Shown: positions 17,695 through 30,547, counted from the first letter of the stretch. The stretch: 64,000 nt of DNA from Acinetobacter gerneri DSM 14967 = CIP 107464 = MTCC 9824 (GCF_000368565.1 NZ_KB849538.1:1-64000), one strand, 5' to 3'. Notes: generated by a model not told the origin, from the sequence alone. Translations and numbers: made by a program.

Positions 17695-19203
17695 TTATTG
17701 TGATTTTATTTTTTGTGAATTTTCAGGTACATAATCAATTAAATATTCATTTAAATTAAAGCGTTTAAGTTGCTGTTTCAATTTAAACGTTGTCCATGGC
17801 CAAGCTGTACTATTGCGTCCATTACGATCTAAGAAATAGCTTTGACAACCGCCTTTATTCCAGACTGTATGCTGAAGTGCTGCTTGTATTTTTTCATTAT
17901 ATGGCTTGATCAATTTTGGATCTGGCTCAATGGTTTGAATCCCTTGATCAATCGCTTGCTTGATCGCATCGACGATATAAGGTAACTGCGCTTCAATAAT
18001 AATAAACGCCGATGAACTCACTGCGACATTTGGACCAAACATCAAAAATCCATTTGGACAAGCCTCCACCATCGTCCCTTTATACCCCTCTGGGCTGCCC
18101 TGCCATACATCAGCCATCGACTGACCAAAACGGTTATAAACACGTTTGGCAATTGGCGGTTCTGCGATTTCAAAACCTGTCGCTAAAATGATGATATCAG
18201 CCTCTGTCTGCGAGCCATCCTCTGCGATCAAAATATTTCCTTGAACTTCAGCCAAAGCACTAGCAATCACTTCAACATTATTTTGTGCCAGCGCAGGATA
18301 CCAATTGTTAGATTGCAGTATTCGCTTACAACCAATAATAAAATTTGGTCTTAACTTTTCACGTAATTTTTTATCTTTTATCGTTAAATTTAAGTGTAAT
18401 TCTGCCAGTTTTTGAAATTGTTTCATTGCTGCAGGACTTTGCAAACCCCCATTAATACTTTCAAAAACACCATAAACCCCGCCACGTAACAGTCGTTGGG
18501 TCAAAGGCAGATACTTAAACAACGCTTGAATTGGTTTAGGTAAATTGATATCTGACTTCGGTAATATCCATTGTGCAGTACGCTGAAATACCGTCAATTG
18601 TTTAACAATGGGTTGAATTTGTGGAATAAACTGAATCGCCGAAGCTCCAGTTCCAATGACTGCTACTCGTTTTCCTGTTAAATCAAGATCATGTCGCCAT
18701 TGTGAAGAATGAAAAATCTGCCCTGAAAATTGATCTATGCCTTTGATATTTGGCAATACAGGTTCATGCATTGGGCCACATGCCATGATACTAAATTGGG
18801 CTGTAAATTCTCCCTGATCAGTTTCAATGAGCCAATTTTGCGTTTCATCTGACCATCTCGCTGAAATCACTTCTGTATTTAAACGCACGTGCGGCATGAT
18901 ATTGTATTTATTGGCAATATTTTGTAAGTAATCCTTAATTTCTGCTTGAGGTGCAAATACACGACTCCAGTTCGGATTGGGTTCAAAAGAATAACTATAT
19001 AAAGATGAAGGGACATCACAAGCGCAACCTGGATAAGTATTTTCACGCCAAACCCCTCCCATTTCATGTGCTTTTTCAAGCAAAATAAAATCATGAATGC
19101 CCGCTTCTTTGAGTTTTATCGCAGCACCAAGTCCTGCAAATCCTCCACCAATAATCACAATTTTATGATATTCAGAAGCATTGTTTTTATTTGAATCTAT
19201 CAT
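17695..19203 (-). CDS. Flavin-binding monooxygenase, Baeyer-Villiger type
   Basis: A 502-residue FAD/NADPH enzyme. FAD site GGGFAGLGAA (about 18-27), NADPH site GTGASAIQ (about 180-187) and, between them, FSGQIFHSSQW, which fits the Baeyer-Villiger fingerprint FxGxxxHxxxW. Such enzymes convert ketones to esters or lactones; EthA and related hydrocarbon-degradation enzymes are relatives. The ATG at 19203 is preferred to a TTG at 19218. It heads an operon with an SDR and is divergent from a TetR gene that probably controls it. Confidence 0.83.
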   Translation of the reverse strand: MIDSNKNNASEYHKIVIIGGGFAGLGAAIKLKEAGIHDFILLEKAHEMGGVWRENTYPGCACDVPSSLYSYSFEPNPNWSRVFAPQAEIKDYLQNIANKYNIMPHVRLNTEVISARWSDETQNWLIETDQGEFTAQFSIMACGPMHEPVLPNIKGIDQFSGQIFHSSQWRHDLDLTGKRVAVIGTGASAIQFIPQIQPIVKQLTVFQRTAQWILPKSDINLPKPIQALFKYLPLTQRLLRGGVYGVFESINGGLQSPAAMKQFQKLAELHLNLTIKDKKLREKLRPNFIIGCKRILQSNNWYPALAQNNVEVIASALAEVQGNILIAEDGSQTEADIIILATGFEIAEPPIAKRVYNRFGQSMADVWQGSPEGYKGTMVEACPNGFLMFGPNVAVSSSAFIIIEAQLPYIVDAIKQAIDQGIQTIEPDPKLIKPYNEKIQAALQHTVWNKGGCQSYFLDRNGRNSTAWPWTTFKLKQQLKRFNLNEYLIDYVPENSQKIKSQ

Positions 19204-19311
19204 GTTATTTTCGATCAAAGAATAAGCGACTGGAATACAATGTCAAAATCGGAATGACTTGTCAATTTGCAAAAGTGACGATATATTGTTCAAAAATGAT
19301 CATAATTGCCT

Positions 19312-19950
19312 ATGAATGATTCAATTACGCTTAGTCGTGCTGAACGACAAAAAATACAGTTACAAAACGAGATTATTCACGCTGCTTTTTTAGAATTTTC
19401 AGAACGTGGTTATCACCAAACTGCTATTTCAGATATCGCAAAAAGGCTAGGGATCGGACATGGCACCTTCTATCGTCATTTTGAAAATAAACGCGATATT
19501 TTAGAAAAAGTGATTGTTGATACCATGTTTAAAATCAATCAGCTTCTCTCAGGTGAAAATGCACCTCAAGCTGTAAATAATTTACAAGAATATCGCTTAC
19601 AGTGTGAAAGAATCGCAGAGCAATTTATTGAATTTGCACGTGAAAATCCACGTACTTTAAAGCTTATTTTGCTTGAAGCAACTTCGATTGATACAGAAAT
19701 GACCCGTTATATACAAAATCTGCTCGAAGTCAGCGGCTTGATGACTGCAAACTATTTACAAAATGGGGTTCAACTCGGATTTTTAAGAGAAAATTTGGAT
19801 GTTAACTCTACTGGACATGCCATCATTGGGATGATCACCAATGGCGCTTTGCTTTTTTTAGCAAACCCCGATGATATAGACGCTTTGCGACGTTATGCAC
19901 AATCAATCATTGAATTGATTGTCACGGGTATGGCAAATCAATCTGCTTAA
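19312..19950 (+). CDS. TetR family regulator of the monooxygenase/SDR operon
   Basis: A 212-residue repressor with a textbook TetR HTH (about 28-62: TAISDIAKRLGIGHGTFYRHF). The frame opens with a TTG at 19306, but the ATG at 19312 is the normal start. It is divergent from the monooxygenase operon. The gap contains TGACTTGTCA (19255-19264), a possible operator half. The inducer is unknown, presumably a substrate of the operon. Confidence 0.83.
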   Translation: MNDSITLSRAERQKIQLQNEIIHAAFLEFSERGYHQTAISDIAKRLGIGHGTFYRHFENKRDILEKVIVDTMFKINQLLSGENAPQAVNNLQEYRLQCERIAEQFIEFARENPRTLKLILLEATSIDTEMTRYIQNLLEVSGLMTANYLQNGVQLGFLRENLDVNSTGHAIIGMITNGALLFLANPDDIDALRRYAQSIIELIVTGMANQSA

Positions 19951-19951
19951 C

Positions 19952-20404
19952 TTATGGATTCCAAGCCGTATTGCAACGTTTATCCTGCCCTAAAGCCCAT
20001 TTTATATCATGATTAAACCTTGTTTTCGGATCTGGATAATCTGACGGTAAAAATAAAGTGAGCCGAGTTTTATCATCTGCTATCGCTTCTAAGGTTACTT
20101 TTGATAAATAACGTCCATCCTGATTACGCGTAAATAAGGTTCCCATTTCAATAAAATCTTCAAGTTTATTATCGGTATAAACCAGCTTGTCATTTGTAGT
20201 AAATGCCACGCAATAATGATACGCTCGCTTAAGATTTTGAAATGCCTTGCGATAATCAATATCGATCTCTTTGCTTATCCCATTGTCGACAGCATTTGCA
20301 ACCAACGCGGCTTCTGAAGCCTGACTTGGTTCTGAAATATAGAGTTGCTGACATGCTACGCCCGATAAAGCGACACAAATGGTGATGATTCTTTGAATGA
20401 TCAT
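19952..20404 (-). CDS. Small lipoprotein of unknown function
   Basis: A 150-residue protein with signal peptide and lipobox GVAC (Cys about residue 18). The mature part contains AFQNLKRAYHYCVAFTTNDKL and ends with a second Cys (KRCNTAWNP), so an intramolecular disulfide is possible. No family is recognised. It meets the TetR gene tail to tail with a 1-bp gap. Confidence 0.6.
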   Translation of the reverse strand: MIIQRIITICVALSGVACQQLYISEPSQASEAALVANAVDNGISKEIDIDYRKAFQNLKRAYHYCVAFTTNDKLVYTDNKLEDFIEMGTLFTRNQDGRYLSKVTLEAIADDKTRLTLFLPSDYPDPKTRFNHDIKWALGQDKRCNTAWNP

Positions 20405-20653
20405 TTTCCACTCTTCTAAGAGGTTTTAATCTAGCTTAAATATAAATCGAAAGAGATGCTATATTTTGCGTATTTAGATAAATTTGACTTCGTTATTTAC
20501 AATTTCTGCAAATTCATCACAAAGTTCTGATAGTAATATTTTTTAGATATATTAAATTATCTTTAGATTTAATAAGTTTCTTTCATACAAATAATGACGT
20601 CATTTTGAAAGAAACCTGATAAAAATTTTAGAGCCATATACATGGAGATCAAA

Positions 20654-21655
20654 ATGGAAAATAACGTGATTTATAACATTACTCCCATCGAATTCCGCTT
20701 AGATTTAAAAGATCCATTTTTATTTACAGCACATCATGTTGACCATTTTCCAGCAGCAAATAAGGATATGGGACCTGCTTTTGAACCAACGATCGATGAA
20801 CCTTATCGCATGTATTATGGTGATATTGTTCCGGGTTTTCCAGAACATCCGCATACAGGATTTGAAACCATAACTTTGGTCGAAAGTGGTTTTGTAGACC
20901 ATTTTGATTCTTTGGGTAATGGTGGGCGTTATGCAGCTGGAGATGTACAGTGGCTGAGCACAGGCAATGGTATTGAACACTGTGAAATGTTTCCCCTAAT
21001 TCATCAAGATAAACCCAATACATTTGAGCTTTTTCAAATTTGGTTCAACTCTTCAGCAGAACAAAAGAAACAAGATCCAGCCTATAAAATGATGTGGCGT
21101 GAACACATTCCCCATGTAAGCCTTAAAGATTCACATGAAAATAATATTGATATTCGCGTAATTTCTGGTGAATTTAACGGGAAAGATGCTATTCCTCGTC
21201 CAGCTCACTCTTGGGCTGCTGCCAAAGAAAATAACGTGAATATTTACATGATGACTTTAGATGCTCATGCGGAAATCGTCATGCCTGCTACAACATCAAC
21301 ATCAACACGTTTTGCCTATTTTTATCAAGGTACAACATTGAATGTTGAAGGTGAAACGGTGCAATTTCGTCATTTGATCGAGCTTAAATCTGATACAGAA
21401 ATCCATTTAACAGCAGGAGATCATGAAGCACGTATCTTATGGCTAGAAGGTGAGCCAATTGGAGAACCTGTGGCAATGCGTGGACCTTTTGTCCTCAATA
21501 GCGATCAGGAGCTTAATGATGCATTCCGCCGTTATCGTGCAACACATTTTGGTGACTGGCCATGGTCTAGTTCAGCACCTGTGTTTAAGCGCGAACAACC
21601 CCGTTTTGCCAGTTATAATGCTGGAGAAATCAAAGAATTTCCTGAACAATCTTAA
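20654..21655 (+). CDS. Pirin family protein
   Basis: A 333-residue bicupin. The pirin metal site is visible: HPHTGFETIT (two His about 65-67) and GNGIEHCEMF (His and Glu about 110). Bacterial pirins are iron-binding proteins, some with quercetin dioxygenase activity. The first ATG is at 20642, but GGAG at 20643-20646 places the start at 20654. A second, different pirin is at 48710. The 249-bp gap upstream is AT-rich with no feature I can name. Confidence 0.85.
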   Translation: MENNVIYNITPIEFRLDLKDPFLFTAHHVDHFPAANKDMGPAFEPTIDEPYRMYYGDIVPGFPEHPHTGFETITLVESGFVDHFDSLGNGGRYAAGDVQWLSTGNGIEHCEMFPLIHQDKPNTFELFQIWFNSSAEQKKQDPAYKMMWREHIPHVSLKDSHENNIDIRVISGEFNGKDAIPRPAHSWAAAKENNVNIYMMTLDAHAEIVMPATTSTSTRFAYFYQGTTLNVEGETVQFRHLIELKSDTEIHLTAGDHEARILWLEGEPIGEPVAMRGPFVLNSDQELNDAFRRYRATHFGDWPWSSSAPVFKREQPRFASYNAGEIKEFPEQS

Positions 21656-21951
21656 AGATTTTGCTTACGCCAATCTTGATAAGCGGCCTGCATGGCTGCT
21701 TTTTCTTGTTCGGAAACTTTGCGACTTTCTAAATTGCTAAAATTTCCACGGTAAGTTTCATCAATGAACTGTTTGCTTAATCCTTCGATACTTGCTCTAC
21801 CCTGTATTTTATAGTCTGAAATTTCATGTGAATTTAGTTGAATGTCCCAACAGGAAACAACCGAGCTCATATCCACAGCAATACTCAGAAAATACTGTTC
21901 TTGTTGTTGGTAGAGTTCCCAAAAATGCGGTTCTTGTTCAATAAGCTGCAT
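21652..21951 (-). CDS. Small protein of unknown function
   Basis: A protein of about 99 residues, acidic and mixed-charge, no signal peptide (MQLIEQEPHFWELYQQQEQY at the start). The tryptophan-rich start and QGRASIEGLSKQFIDE segment loosely recall WGR-type domains, but I would not assign one. Its stop overlaps the pirin stop by 4 bases on the opposite strand. GGAG 9 bases before the second ATG favours 21951 over 21957. Confidence 0.5.
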   Translation of the reverse strand: MQLIEQEPHFWELYQQQEQYFLSIAVDMSSVVSCWDIQLNSHEISDYKIQGRASIEGLSKQFIDETYRGNFSNLESRKVSEQEKAAMQAAYQDWRKQNL

Positions 21952-22099
21952 ATGCATTCACTCCGAAGTAATGCTTTAAAATACTGAATTTTAGTGTTCC
22001 GCGCATATGCGACTTTAGCACATCTAATATTCGAGGATATTTGAGTACAAAGCTTAGACATGTTTTAATCTTAGACAGCTCCAATTATTCATCATAAAT

Positions 22100-22564
22100 A
22101 TGCAACTTATTATATTTACAGGCCTTCAAGCTTCGGGAAAATCGACATTTTATAAAGAATATTTTTATAAATTACATTTGCGCATTAACCTAGATATGTT
22201 GAAAACACGCCATCGGGAAAGTTTAATTTTTAGTGCCTGTATAGAAAGTAAAACTAAATGTGTAATCGATAATACCAACATGAGTAAAACTGATCGTGCT
22301 CGCTATATTCAGCAAGCTAAAACTGCTGGATTTAGCATCATAAGCTACTATTTTGAAACGGATTTACAATCTACTTTAGTACGCAACAACTTACGCTCAG
22401 GCAAAGAAAAAATTCCTGAAAAAGGTGTAGCGGCTACACTAAAAAGGCTCGAAATTCCAAGCTTAGATGAAGGATTTGACGAAATTTACAAAGTAAAAAT
22501 TTTAGGAAATAATGAGTTTTCTATACAATTAATTGATATAAAAGAAGAACGTAATGAGATTTGA
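22100..22564 (+). CDS. P-loop kinase, polynucleotide-kinase-like
   Basis: A 154-residue AAA_33/zeta-type P-loop protein. Walker A GLQASGKST (8-16), a catalytic-type acidic residue in RINLDML (D32) and VIDNTNMSKTDR (about 55-66), the layout seen in T4 Pnk and Pnkp kinase domains. C-terminal RSGKEKIPEKGVAATLKRL would form the lid. Probable role: phosphorylating 5'-OH ends of RNA. It overlaps the Thg1-like gene by 11 bp, so the two are translationally coupled. There is no clear ribosome binding site before the ATG. Confidence 0.75.
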   Translation: MQLIIFTGLQASGKSTFYKEYFYKLHLRINLDMLKTRHRESLIFSACIESKTKCVIDNTNMSKTDRARYIQQAKTAGFSIISYYFETDLQSTLVRNNLRSGKEKIPEKGVAATLKRLEIPSLDEGFDEIYKVKILGNNEFSIQLIDIKEERNEI

Positions 22565-23315
22565 TGATTTAGATAAAAGGCTTCGCGTATTTGAAACTGC
22601 TTATGATTTTTGTATACCTCCCGAACAATATATCGTTGTACGTTTAGATGGAAAAGGTTTTACCAGATTAACCAAAGATATTTGGCAATTTGAAGCACCA
22701 TTTGATGTGCAATTTAGAGATTTAATGGTGAATACCACTGAACATTTGATGAATTGTGGGTTTAATATTCTTTATGGCTATACTCAAAGTGATGAAATTT
22801 CACTTTTATTCCATCCTCAAGAAGAAAGTTTTAATCGTAAAACTCGCAAGATTATTTCCATATTGGCAGCTGAAGCTAGCGCTAAATTTAGCTTAATGCA
22901 TCAACAAATCGCTATATTTGATGCCCGCATTTGTATTTTACCGGATGCAAAAGTAGTTAAAGACTATTTCCGTTGGAGACATGAAGATGCTCATCGTAAT
23001 GCTTTGAATGCTCATTGTTATTGGATGCTAAGAAAAGAGGGCGAATCAATTAAAAATGCAACCTCGCAAGTTAAAGGGTTAAATCGCCAAGAAAAGCATG
23101 ATTTATTATTTAGTCGAGAGATTAATTTTAATGATCTACCTTCATGGCAAAAACGAGGTGCAGGACTTTATTGGCACGATATAGAAAAAATAGGTTTTAA
23201 TCCTAAAACAAAACAAGAAACTAAATCTGTCCGTCGTCAAATTTTTAAAGATTATGAGTTGCCATTGGGTGATGATTATAGTCAGTTCATTCAAAACTCT
23301 TTCTTAACCCCATAA
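22554..23315 (+). CDS. Thg1-like protein, 3'-5' RNA polymerase
   Basis: A 253-residue tRNA-His guanylyltransferase-family enzyme. Catalytic carboxylates are in RLDGKGFTRLTK (D32) and YTQSDEISLLF (D80, E81); the HRNALNAHCYWML segment follows. The family adds nucleotides to RNA 5' ends in the 3'-5' direction after activating the end. Bacteria encode G-1 in tRNA-His genes, so bacterial members (TLPs) are thought to repair truncated tRNA 5' ends. Coupling to a kinase supports an RNA-repair role. Confidence 0.88.
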   Translation: MRFDDLDKRLRVFETAYDFCIPPEQYIVVRLDGKGFTRLTKDIWQFEAPFDVQFRDLMVNTTEHLMNCGFNILYGYTQSDEISLLFHPQEESFNRKTRKIISILAAEASAKFSLMHQQIAIFDARICILPDAKVVKDYFRWRHEDAHRNALNAHCYWMLRKEGESIKNATSQVKGLNRQEKHDLLFSREINFNDLPSWQKRGAGLYWHDIEKIGFNPKTKQETKSVRRQIFKDYELPLGDDYSQFIQNSFLTP

Positions 23316-23316
23316 A

Positions 23317-23340
23317 AAAACCACCCTTTCGGGTGGTTTT
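23317..23340. terminator. Bidirectional terminator between the Thg1-like gene and atpC
   Basis: AAAACCACCC, 4-base loop, GGGTGGTTTT: a 10-bp stem with A- and T-runs on both sides. It ends the ATP synthase operon and the Thg1-like operon. Confidence 0.85.
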
Positions 23341-23357
23341 CAATCTCGAACCGTCGA

Positions 23358-23777
23358 TTACATCGCGCGGTTTTTGATTTTGCGGATAGTTTCGAGCTGA
23401 CCTGCGATCTCTGCAAGAGATGCAAGCGCAGCAGCAGAATCCAATTCGCTTTTTTGGTTTGCAAGCAAAGCTTCAGCATTTTTACGTGCTTCTAAAATTG
23501 CTGCTTCATCCAAATTGTCAGCACGGATTGCAGTATCTGCAAGAACCGTAACAACATGCGGTTGAACTTCTAACACACCACCTGATACATAGACAATTTC
23601 TTCTGTACCATTTTCCAACTGAACACGAATCGGTCCTGGTTGAAGCAAAGTTACAAGTGGAGCATGACCAGGCATAATACCTAACTCACCACCTGCACCT
23701 TTAGCGATCAACATTGTAATTGTGCCTGAGTAAATAGACTCTTTAACACTTACAACATCACATTGCATAGTCGACAT
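23358..23777 (-). CDS. atpC: ATP synthase F1 epsilon subunit
   Basis: A 139-residue subunit of the central stalk, N-terminal beta-sandwich (MQCDVVSVKESIYSGTITML, GELGIMPGHAPLVTLL) and C-terminal helical hairpin (about 90-139). It couples rotation and can inhibit ATP hydrolysis. Last gene of the operon, 17 bases after atpD, with an intrinsic terminator behind it. Confidence 0.96.
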   Translation of the reverse strand: MSTMQCDVVSVKESIYSGTITMLIAKGAGGELGIMPGHAPLVTLLQPGPIRVQLENGTEEIVYVSGGVLEVQPHVVTVLADTAIRADNLDEAAILEARKNAEALLANQKSELDSAAALASLAEIAGQLETIRKIKNRAM

Positions 23778-23794
23778 GAGATGATCTCCTTAAA

Positions 23795-25204
<1,410 letters not shown>

Positions 25205-25218
25205 TCAAATTAATAGTG

Positions 25219-26088
25219 TTAAACGGCAGCGGCACCGCCAACGATCTCGGAAATTTCCTGAGTAATCGCGGCTTGACGCAGCTTGTTGTAAATAAGTTGT
25301 AGGCTTTTGATGAGGTCACCTGCGTTATCCGTAGCAGCTTTCATTGCTACCATACGTGCAGATTGCTCACATGCGATATTTTCAATCACACCTTGATAAA
25401 CCATAGACTCGATATAGCGAACCAATAAACCATTTAAAAGCTCTTCAGCTTCTGGTTCATAGATATAGTCCCAACCGTATTGACGATTGAGGCTTTCGCC
25501 GTCTTTTGCTGGAGCTAAAGGAACAAGTTGTTCTACTTTAGGCTGTTGAGTCATTGCATTAACAAATCCGTTCGAAACTAAATAAATACGATCTAGATCG
25601 CCTTTATCGAACGCGTCAAGCATAACTTGCACAGAACCAGTCAACTGCTCTAAATCTGGTGCATCACCGATTTGAGTTGTAGCCCCAAGCACTTTACCGC
25701 CGTAGTTTTTAAAAAACGAAACCGCTTTTTGACCAATTAAAGCAAATTGAACTTCAATTGATTGCTCTTGTTGTTTTTGAACGTGCTGAACAACTTTTTT
25801 GAACAAGTTAATGTTCAAACCACCAGCAAGACCACGGTCAGAAGAAACGATGATATAACCCGCACGTTTCACTGGACGATCGATCATGTAGCGATGCTTG
25901 TATTCAGGGTTCGCTTGTACCAAGTGAGCAATTACACGGTGCATATTTTCGGCATACGGACGGCCTGCAGCCATACGCTCTTGCGCACGACGCATTTTAG
26001 AAGCAGCTACCATCTGCATCGCACGCGTAATTTTCTGCGTGCTTTTGATACTAGCTACTTTGGCGCGAATTTCTTTTAAATTTGCCAT
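25219..26088 (-). CDS. atpG: ATP synthase F1 gamma subunit
   Basis: A 289-residue central shaft. The N-terminal helix ([20 protein letters not shown]) and the C-terminal signature ([18 protein letters not shown]) are typical and complete. It rotates inside the alpha3beta3 ring. It lies 88 bases after atpA on the same strand. Confidence 0.97.
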   Translation of the reverse strand: MANLKEIRAKVASIKSTQKITRAMQMVAASKMRRAQERMAAGRPYAENMHRVIAHLVQANPEYKHRYMIDRPVKRAGYIIVSSDRGLAGGLNINLFKKVVQHVQKQQEQSIEVQFALIGQKAVSFFKNYGGKVLGATTQIGDAPDLEQLTGSVQVMLDAFDKGDLDRIYLVSNGFVNAMTQQPKVEQLVPLAPAKDGESLNRQYGWDYIYEPEAEELLNGLLVRYIESMVYQGVIENIACEQSARMVAMKAATDNAGDLIKSLQLIYNKLRQAAITQEISEIVGGAAAV

Positions 26089-26176
26089 ATACGCTTAACC
26101 TAGTATTCGAAAGCCCTTTCAAGCTTCCGAAGGTTGATCCGTGAACCAAACCAACTAAGTCTTTAACAAATAAAGA

Positions 26177-27721
26177 TTAGTAAGTTTGAGTCGCTTTGAA
26201 GCTTTCAATACCTGCTTTGATTGCCGCTTCGATGTCTTTGTTATAATCACCAGTTTCATCGATTTGTTTCATAAGAGCAGCATGTTCTGAACGGAAGAAC
26301 GAGATCAATGCAGCATCAAAATCAACGATTTTGTTTACAGGAACGTCAGCCATGTAGCCTTCGTTTGATGCGTAAACAGAAACAGCTTGGTCAGCAATTG
26401 AATATGGAGCATATTGTTTTTGCTTCATCAACTCAGTAACACGTTGACCGTGTTCAAGTTGTTTACGAGTTGCTTCATCAAGGTCAGAAGCGAACTGAGC
26501 AAACGCAGCCAATTCACGGTATTGCGCTAAAGCGGTACGGATACCACCAGACAATTTTTTGATGATCTTAGTTTGAGCAGAACCACCAACACGTGATACA
26601 GAAATACCAGCGTTTACAGCAGGACGGATACCCGCATTGAATAATGATGTTTCTAAGAAGATCTGACCGTCAGTAATCGAAATTACGTTCGTTGGTACGA
26701 ATGCAGATACGTCACCTGCTTGAGTTTCAATAATTGGCAATGCAGTTAATGAACCAGTTTGGCCTTTAACTTCACCATTAGTGAATTTCTCAACGTATTC
26801 AGCAGATACACGAGAAGCACGTTCAAGTAGACGTGAATGAAGATAGAACACGTCACCTGGGTAAGCTTCACGACCTGGTGGACGACGTAAAAGCAATGAA
26901 ATTTGACGGTAAGCAACAGCTTGTTTAGACAAGTCATCATAAATGATTAACGCATCTTCACCGCGGTCACGGAAGTATTCGCCCATTGTACAGCCAGCAT
27001 AAGGAGCTAAGTACTGCATTGCTGCAGGATCAGCTGCTGCCGCTGCTACAACAGTCGTATACGCCATTGCACCAGTTTCTTCTAACTTACGTACTACGTT
27101 AGCGATAGTTGATTGTTTTTGACCAACAGCTACGTATACGCATTTAATGCCAGAATTCTTTTGCGCGATGATTGCATCGATTGCCATAGCTGTTTTACCA
27201 GTTTGGCGGTCACCGATGATCAACTCACGCTGACCACGACCAACAGGAATCATTGTATCTACTGATTTATAACCAGTTTGTACAGGTTGGTCTACTGATT
27301 GACGCCAAATTACGCCTGGTGCTACTTTTTCAACAGCATCAGTTAATTTTGCATCAATTGGGCCTTTACCATCAATTGGGTTACCCAAAGCGTCTACTAC
27401 ACGGCCTAAAAGTTCTGGACCAACCGGAACTTCTAATACACGACCTGTGCAACGAGCTTTTTGACCTTCTTGAAGGCTTAAGTAGTTACCTAAAACAACG
27501 GCACCCACTGAATCCTGTTCTAGGTTCAGTGCCATACCAAATAAGCCGCCGTCGAATTCGATCATTTCACCGTACATTGCATCAGCAAGGCCGTGAATGC
27601 GCACAATACCGTCAGATACCATAACAATGGTACCTTCGTTTTTAGCGGTCGCGCTGGTGTCCAGATCGCCGATACGCTGTTTAATGAGCGCACTGATCTC
27701 GGATGGATTCAGTTGTTGCAT
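26177..27721 (-). CDS. atpA: ATP synthase F1 alpha subunit
   Basis: A 514-residue non-catalytic nucleotide-binding subunit. Walker [10 protein letters not shown] (about 169-177) and the alpha/beta signature [10 protein letters not shown] (about 364-373) are present. The frame extends to a TTG at 27736, but the ATG at 27721 with GAGG 9 bases upstream gives the family-typical start [17 protein letters not shown]. Start choice therefore rests on the ribosome binding site and family length. Confidence 0.97.
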   Translation of the reverse strand: MQQLNPSEISALIKQRIGDLDTSATAKNEGTIVMVSDGIVRIHGLADAMYGEMIEFDGGLFGMALNLEQDSVGAVVLGNYLSLQEGQKARCTGRVLEVPVGPELLGRVVDALGNPIDGKGPIDAKLTDAVEKVAPGVIWRQSVDQPVQTGYKSVDTMIPVGRGQRELIIGDRQTGKTAMAIDAIIAQKNSGIKCVYVAVGQKQSTIANVVRKLEETGAMAYTTVVAAAAADPAAMQYLAPYAGCTMGEYFRDRGEDALIIYDDLSKQAVAYRQISLLLRRPPGREAYPGDVFYLHSRLLERASRVSAEYVEKFTNGEVKGQTGSLTALPIIETQAGDVSAFVPTNVISITDGQIFLETSLFNAGIRPAVNAGISVSRVGGSAQTKIIKKLSGGIRTALAQYRELAAFAQFASDLDEATRKQLEHGQRVTELMKQKQYAPYSIADQAVSVYASNEGYMADVPVNKIVDFDAALISFFRSEHAALMKQIDETGDYNKDIEAAIKAGIESFKATQTY

Positions 27722-27785
27722 TGCGCTATACCTCAATCTTTTTAAAGTTCAGTCTTCTTTATACGCGATAATTTTTTATCAATAA

Positions 27786-28322
27786 TTACGCAAGAAGACG
27801 TGTCCGCATTTTTTCAAGCTTGTTAAGCGCAGAATCATCTATCACTTGGTCGCCTGCACGAATAACAACACCAGCAATCAATGCTTTGTTTACTTCAACA
27901 GTTACGTTGACAGCACTGTTAAAGCGTTTTTCCAACGCTTTTGCTAGAGTTTGTTCTTGTTCTGCACTCAAAGGGAATGCAGACTCAATCACGACATCAA
28001 CAGTATTGTTATTTTGTGATTTAAGTTGTTCATATTCTTCTGAAATTTCAGGAAGCAAAGATAAACGATCGTTATCAGCAAGCAAGGTCAAGAAGTTAGA
28101 AACTTCTTTAGATTGCGAATCACCTAAAACTTTAGAGAACACACCCACTTGTTCAGCAGGAGTCAACTCAGGACGATTTAAATAAGCGGAAAATGCTTCA
28201 TCTTGCACCGCTGCACTAAGCAATTGTAATGCTTGTGACCAAGAGTCAGTCGCACCTTGCTCAGAAGCATAGGCAAATGCTGCTTTAGCGTACGGGCGTG
28301 CCAACGTCAAGAGTTCAGCCAT
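27786..28322 (-). CDS. atpH: ATP synthase F1 delta subunit
   Basis: A 178-residue peripheral-stalk subunit joining F1 to the b dimer. It begins [19 protein letters not shown], the usual N-terminal helix, and ends with the beta-strand/helix unit [20 protein letters not shown]. Gap of 12 bases from atpF. Confidence 0.96.
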   Translation of the reverse strand: MAELLTLARPYAKAAFAYASEQGATDSWSQALQLLSAAVQDEAFSAYLNRPELTPAEQVGVFSKVLGDSQSKEVSNFLTLLADNDRLSLLPEISEEYEQLKSQNNNTVDVVIESAFPLSAEQEQTLAKALEKRFNSAVNVTVEVNKALIAGVVIRAGDQVIDDSALNKLEKMRTRLLA

Positions 28323-28334
28323 ATTTCGCCTCGC

Positions 28335-28805
28335 TTATAGTTTAGCAGCCAGCTGATTAAGCATGGCATTGTGAGCTTCTGCGTCAACTTGTTGGTCGAG
28401 AATTTTCTCTGCACCAGCAACTGCAAGAGCAGCAACTTGTTGACGTAATTCTTCACGAGCAGAATTGATTTCTTGATCAACAGTCTCTTTCGCTTGTTGA
28501 CGAATACGCTCACCTTCAGCTGACGCTTGAGTACGAGCTTCTTCTACCAATTGTGCTGCGCGACGGTTCGCTTGTTCGATCAATTGAGCCGCTTGTGCTT
28601 TTGCTGCATCAATTTCTTGCTTAACTTGCGCTTGCGCGTCAGCAAGATCAGCTTTCGCTTTTTCAGCAGCATTTAAGCCATCAGCGATACGACGCTGACG
28701 CTCACTAATCGCATTGATTAGTGGTGGCCATACAAACTTCATGCAGAATGCGACGAAAATCGCAAATGCAATCGCTTGGCCAATCAATGTGAGGTTGATA
28801 TTCAT
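28335..28805 (-). CDS. atpF: ATP synthase F0 b subunit
   Basis: A 156-residue peripheral stalk: one N-terminal membrane helix ([20 protein letters not shown]) and a long Ala/Glu/Gln/Arg coiled coil for the rest. Functions as a dimer. Standard gammaproteobacterial length. Confidence 0.96.
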   Translation of the reverse strand: MNINLTLIGQAIAFAIFVAFCMKFVWPPLINAISERQRRIADGLNAAEKAKADLADAQAQVKQEIDAAKAQAAQLIEQANRRAAQLVEEARTQASAEGERIRQQAKETVDQEINSAREELRQQVAALAVAGAEKILDQQVDAEAHNAMLNQLAAKL

Positions 28806-28843
28806 TGCTATTCCTCAATAGTGGTTAGGAATTAGACTGATTA

Positions 28844-29134
<291 letters not shown>

Positions 29135-29169
29135 TTACCTAACCATCATGTGATAGTTAGGCATTACCA

Positions 29170-30048
<879 letters not shown>

Positions 30049-30148
30049 TCACACCTGGTCAATGTCAATTACTAAAAAGAGTTAAACGAATATCGCGTGC
30101 TGCTTGATATCTCGCCTCTCTCCCAAAATCATTCAATTTCTGCTGGGC

Positions 30149-30547
30149 TCATTCTTGTTTTGGTAGTCTGGATGCCCAAAACGGTGCAACCCACGACATG
30201 GCTTGAACGAGAATAAAACCACAAAACAATGCAACCGGTGACAACGGTTTTACACTGCTTAAAATCAAAATAAATCCAACGATCACTATCGCCATTTTGC
30301 CCCACATTCCTCGATACATGTTCGTGAGAACCTGCTTTGAAGCACGTGCGCCTGCCGCTCGAAACGATTGCCAAGAAAAATAACAACTCGCCAGCCAACA
30401 GACAAATGCACCAAGTGCTGCACTCAAGGCCGCAGTTGAGTCTTTCAGGACCCACGCTATCAAGGCTGAAACAGGTATCATTATTGCTTGCAAGTAGACC
30501 AAAGCTTTCGCTAATCGTCGGTCAATCATGCGACTAGTTTGGCTCAT
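30149..30547 (-). CDS. atpI: ATP synthase assembly protein AtpI
   Basis: A 132-residue protein with four membrane helices (ALVYLQAIMIPVSALIAWV, ALGAFVCWLASCYFSW, MAIVIVGFILIL, ALFCGFILVQAMSWV). AtpI helps c-ring assembly and Mg2+ supply in other bacteria and is poorly conserved in sequence. First gene of the operon, about 58 bases after the inferred start of transcription. Confidence 0.9.
   Translation of the reverse strand: MSQTSRMIDRRLAKALVYLQAIMIPVSALIAWVLKDSTAALSAALGAFVCWLASCYFSWQSFRAAGARASKQVLTNMYRGMWGKMAIVIVGFILILSSVKPLSPVALFCGFILVQAMSWVAPFWASRLPKQE

Noticed and set aside
27253..27624. 123-codon frame opposite atpA
   Set aside because: Antisense shadow of a highly conserved gene.
30129..30455. 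108-codon minus-strand frame
   Set aside because: Out-of-frame shadow of atpI; only atpI has family features.
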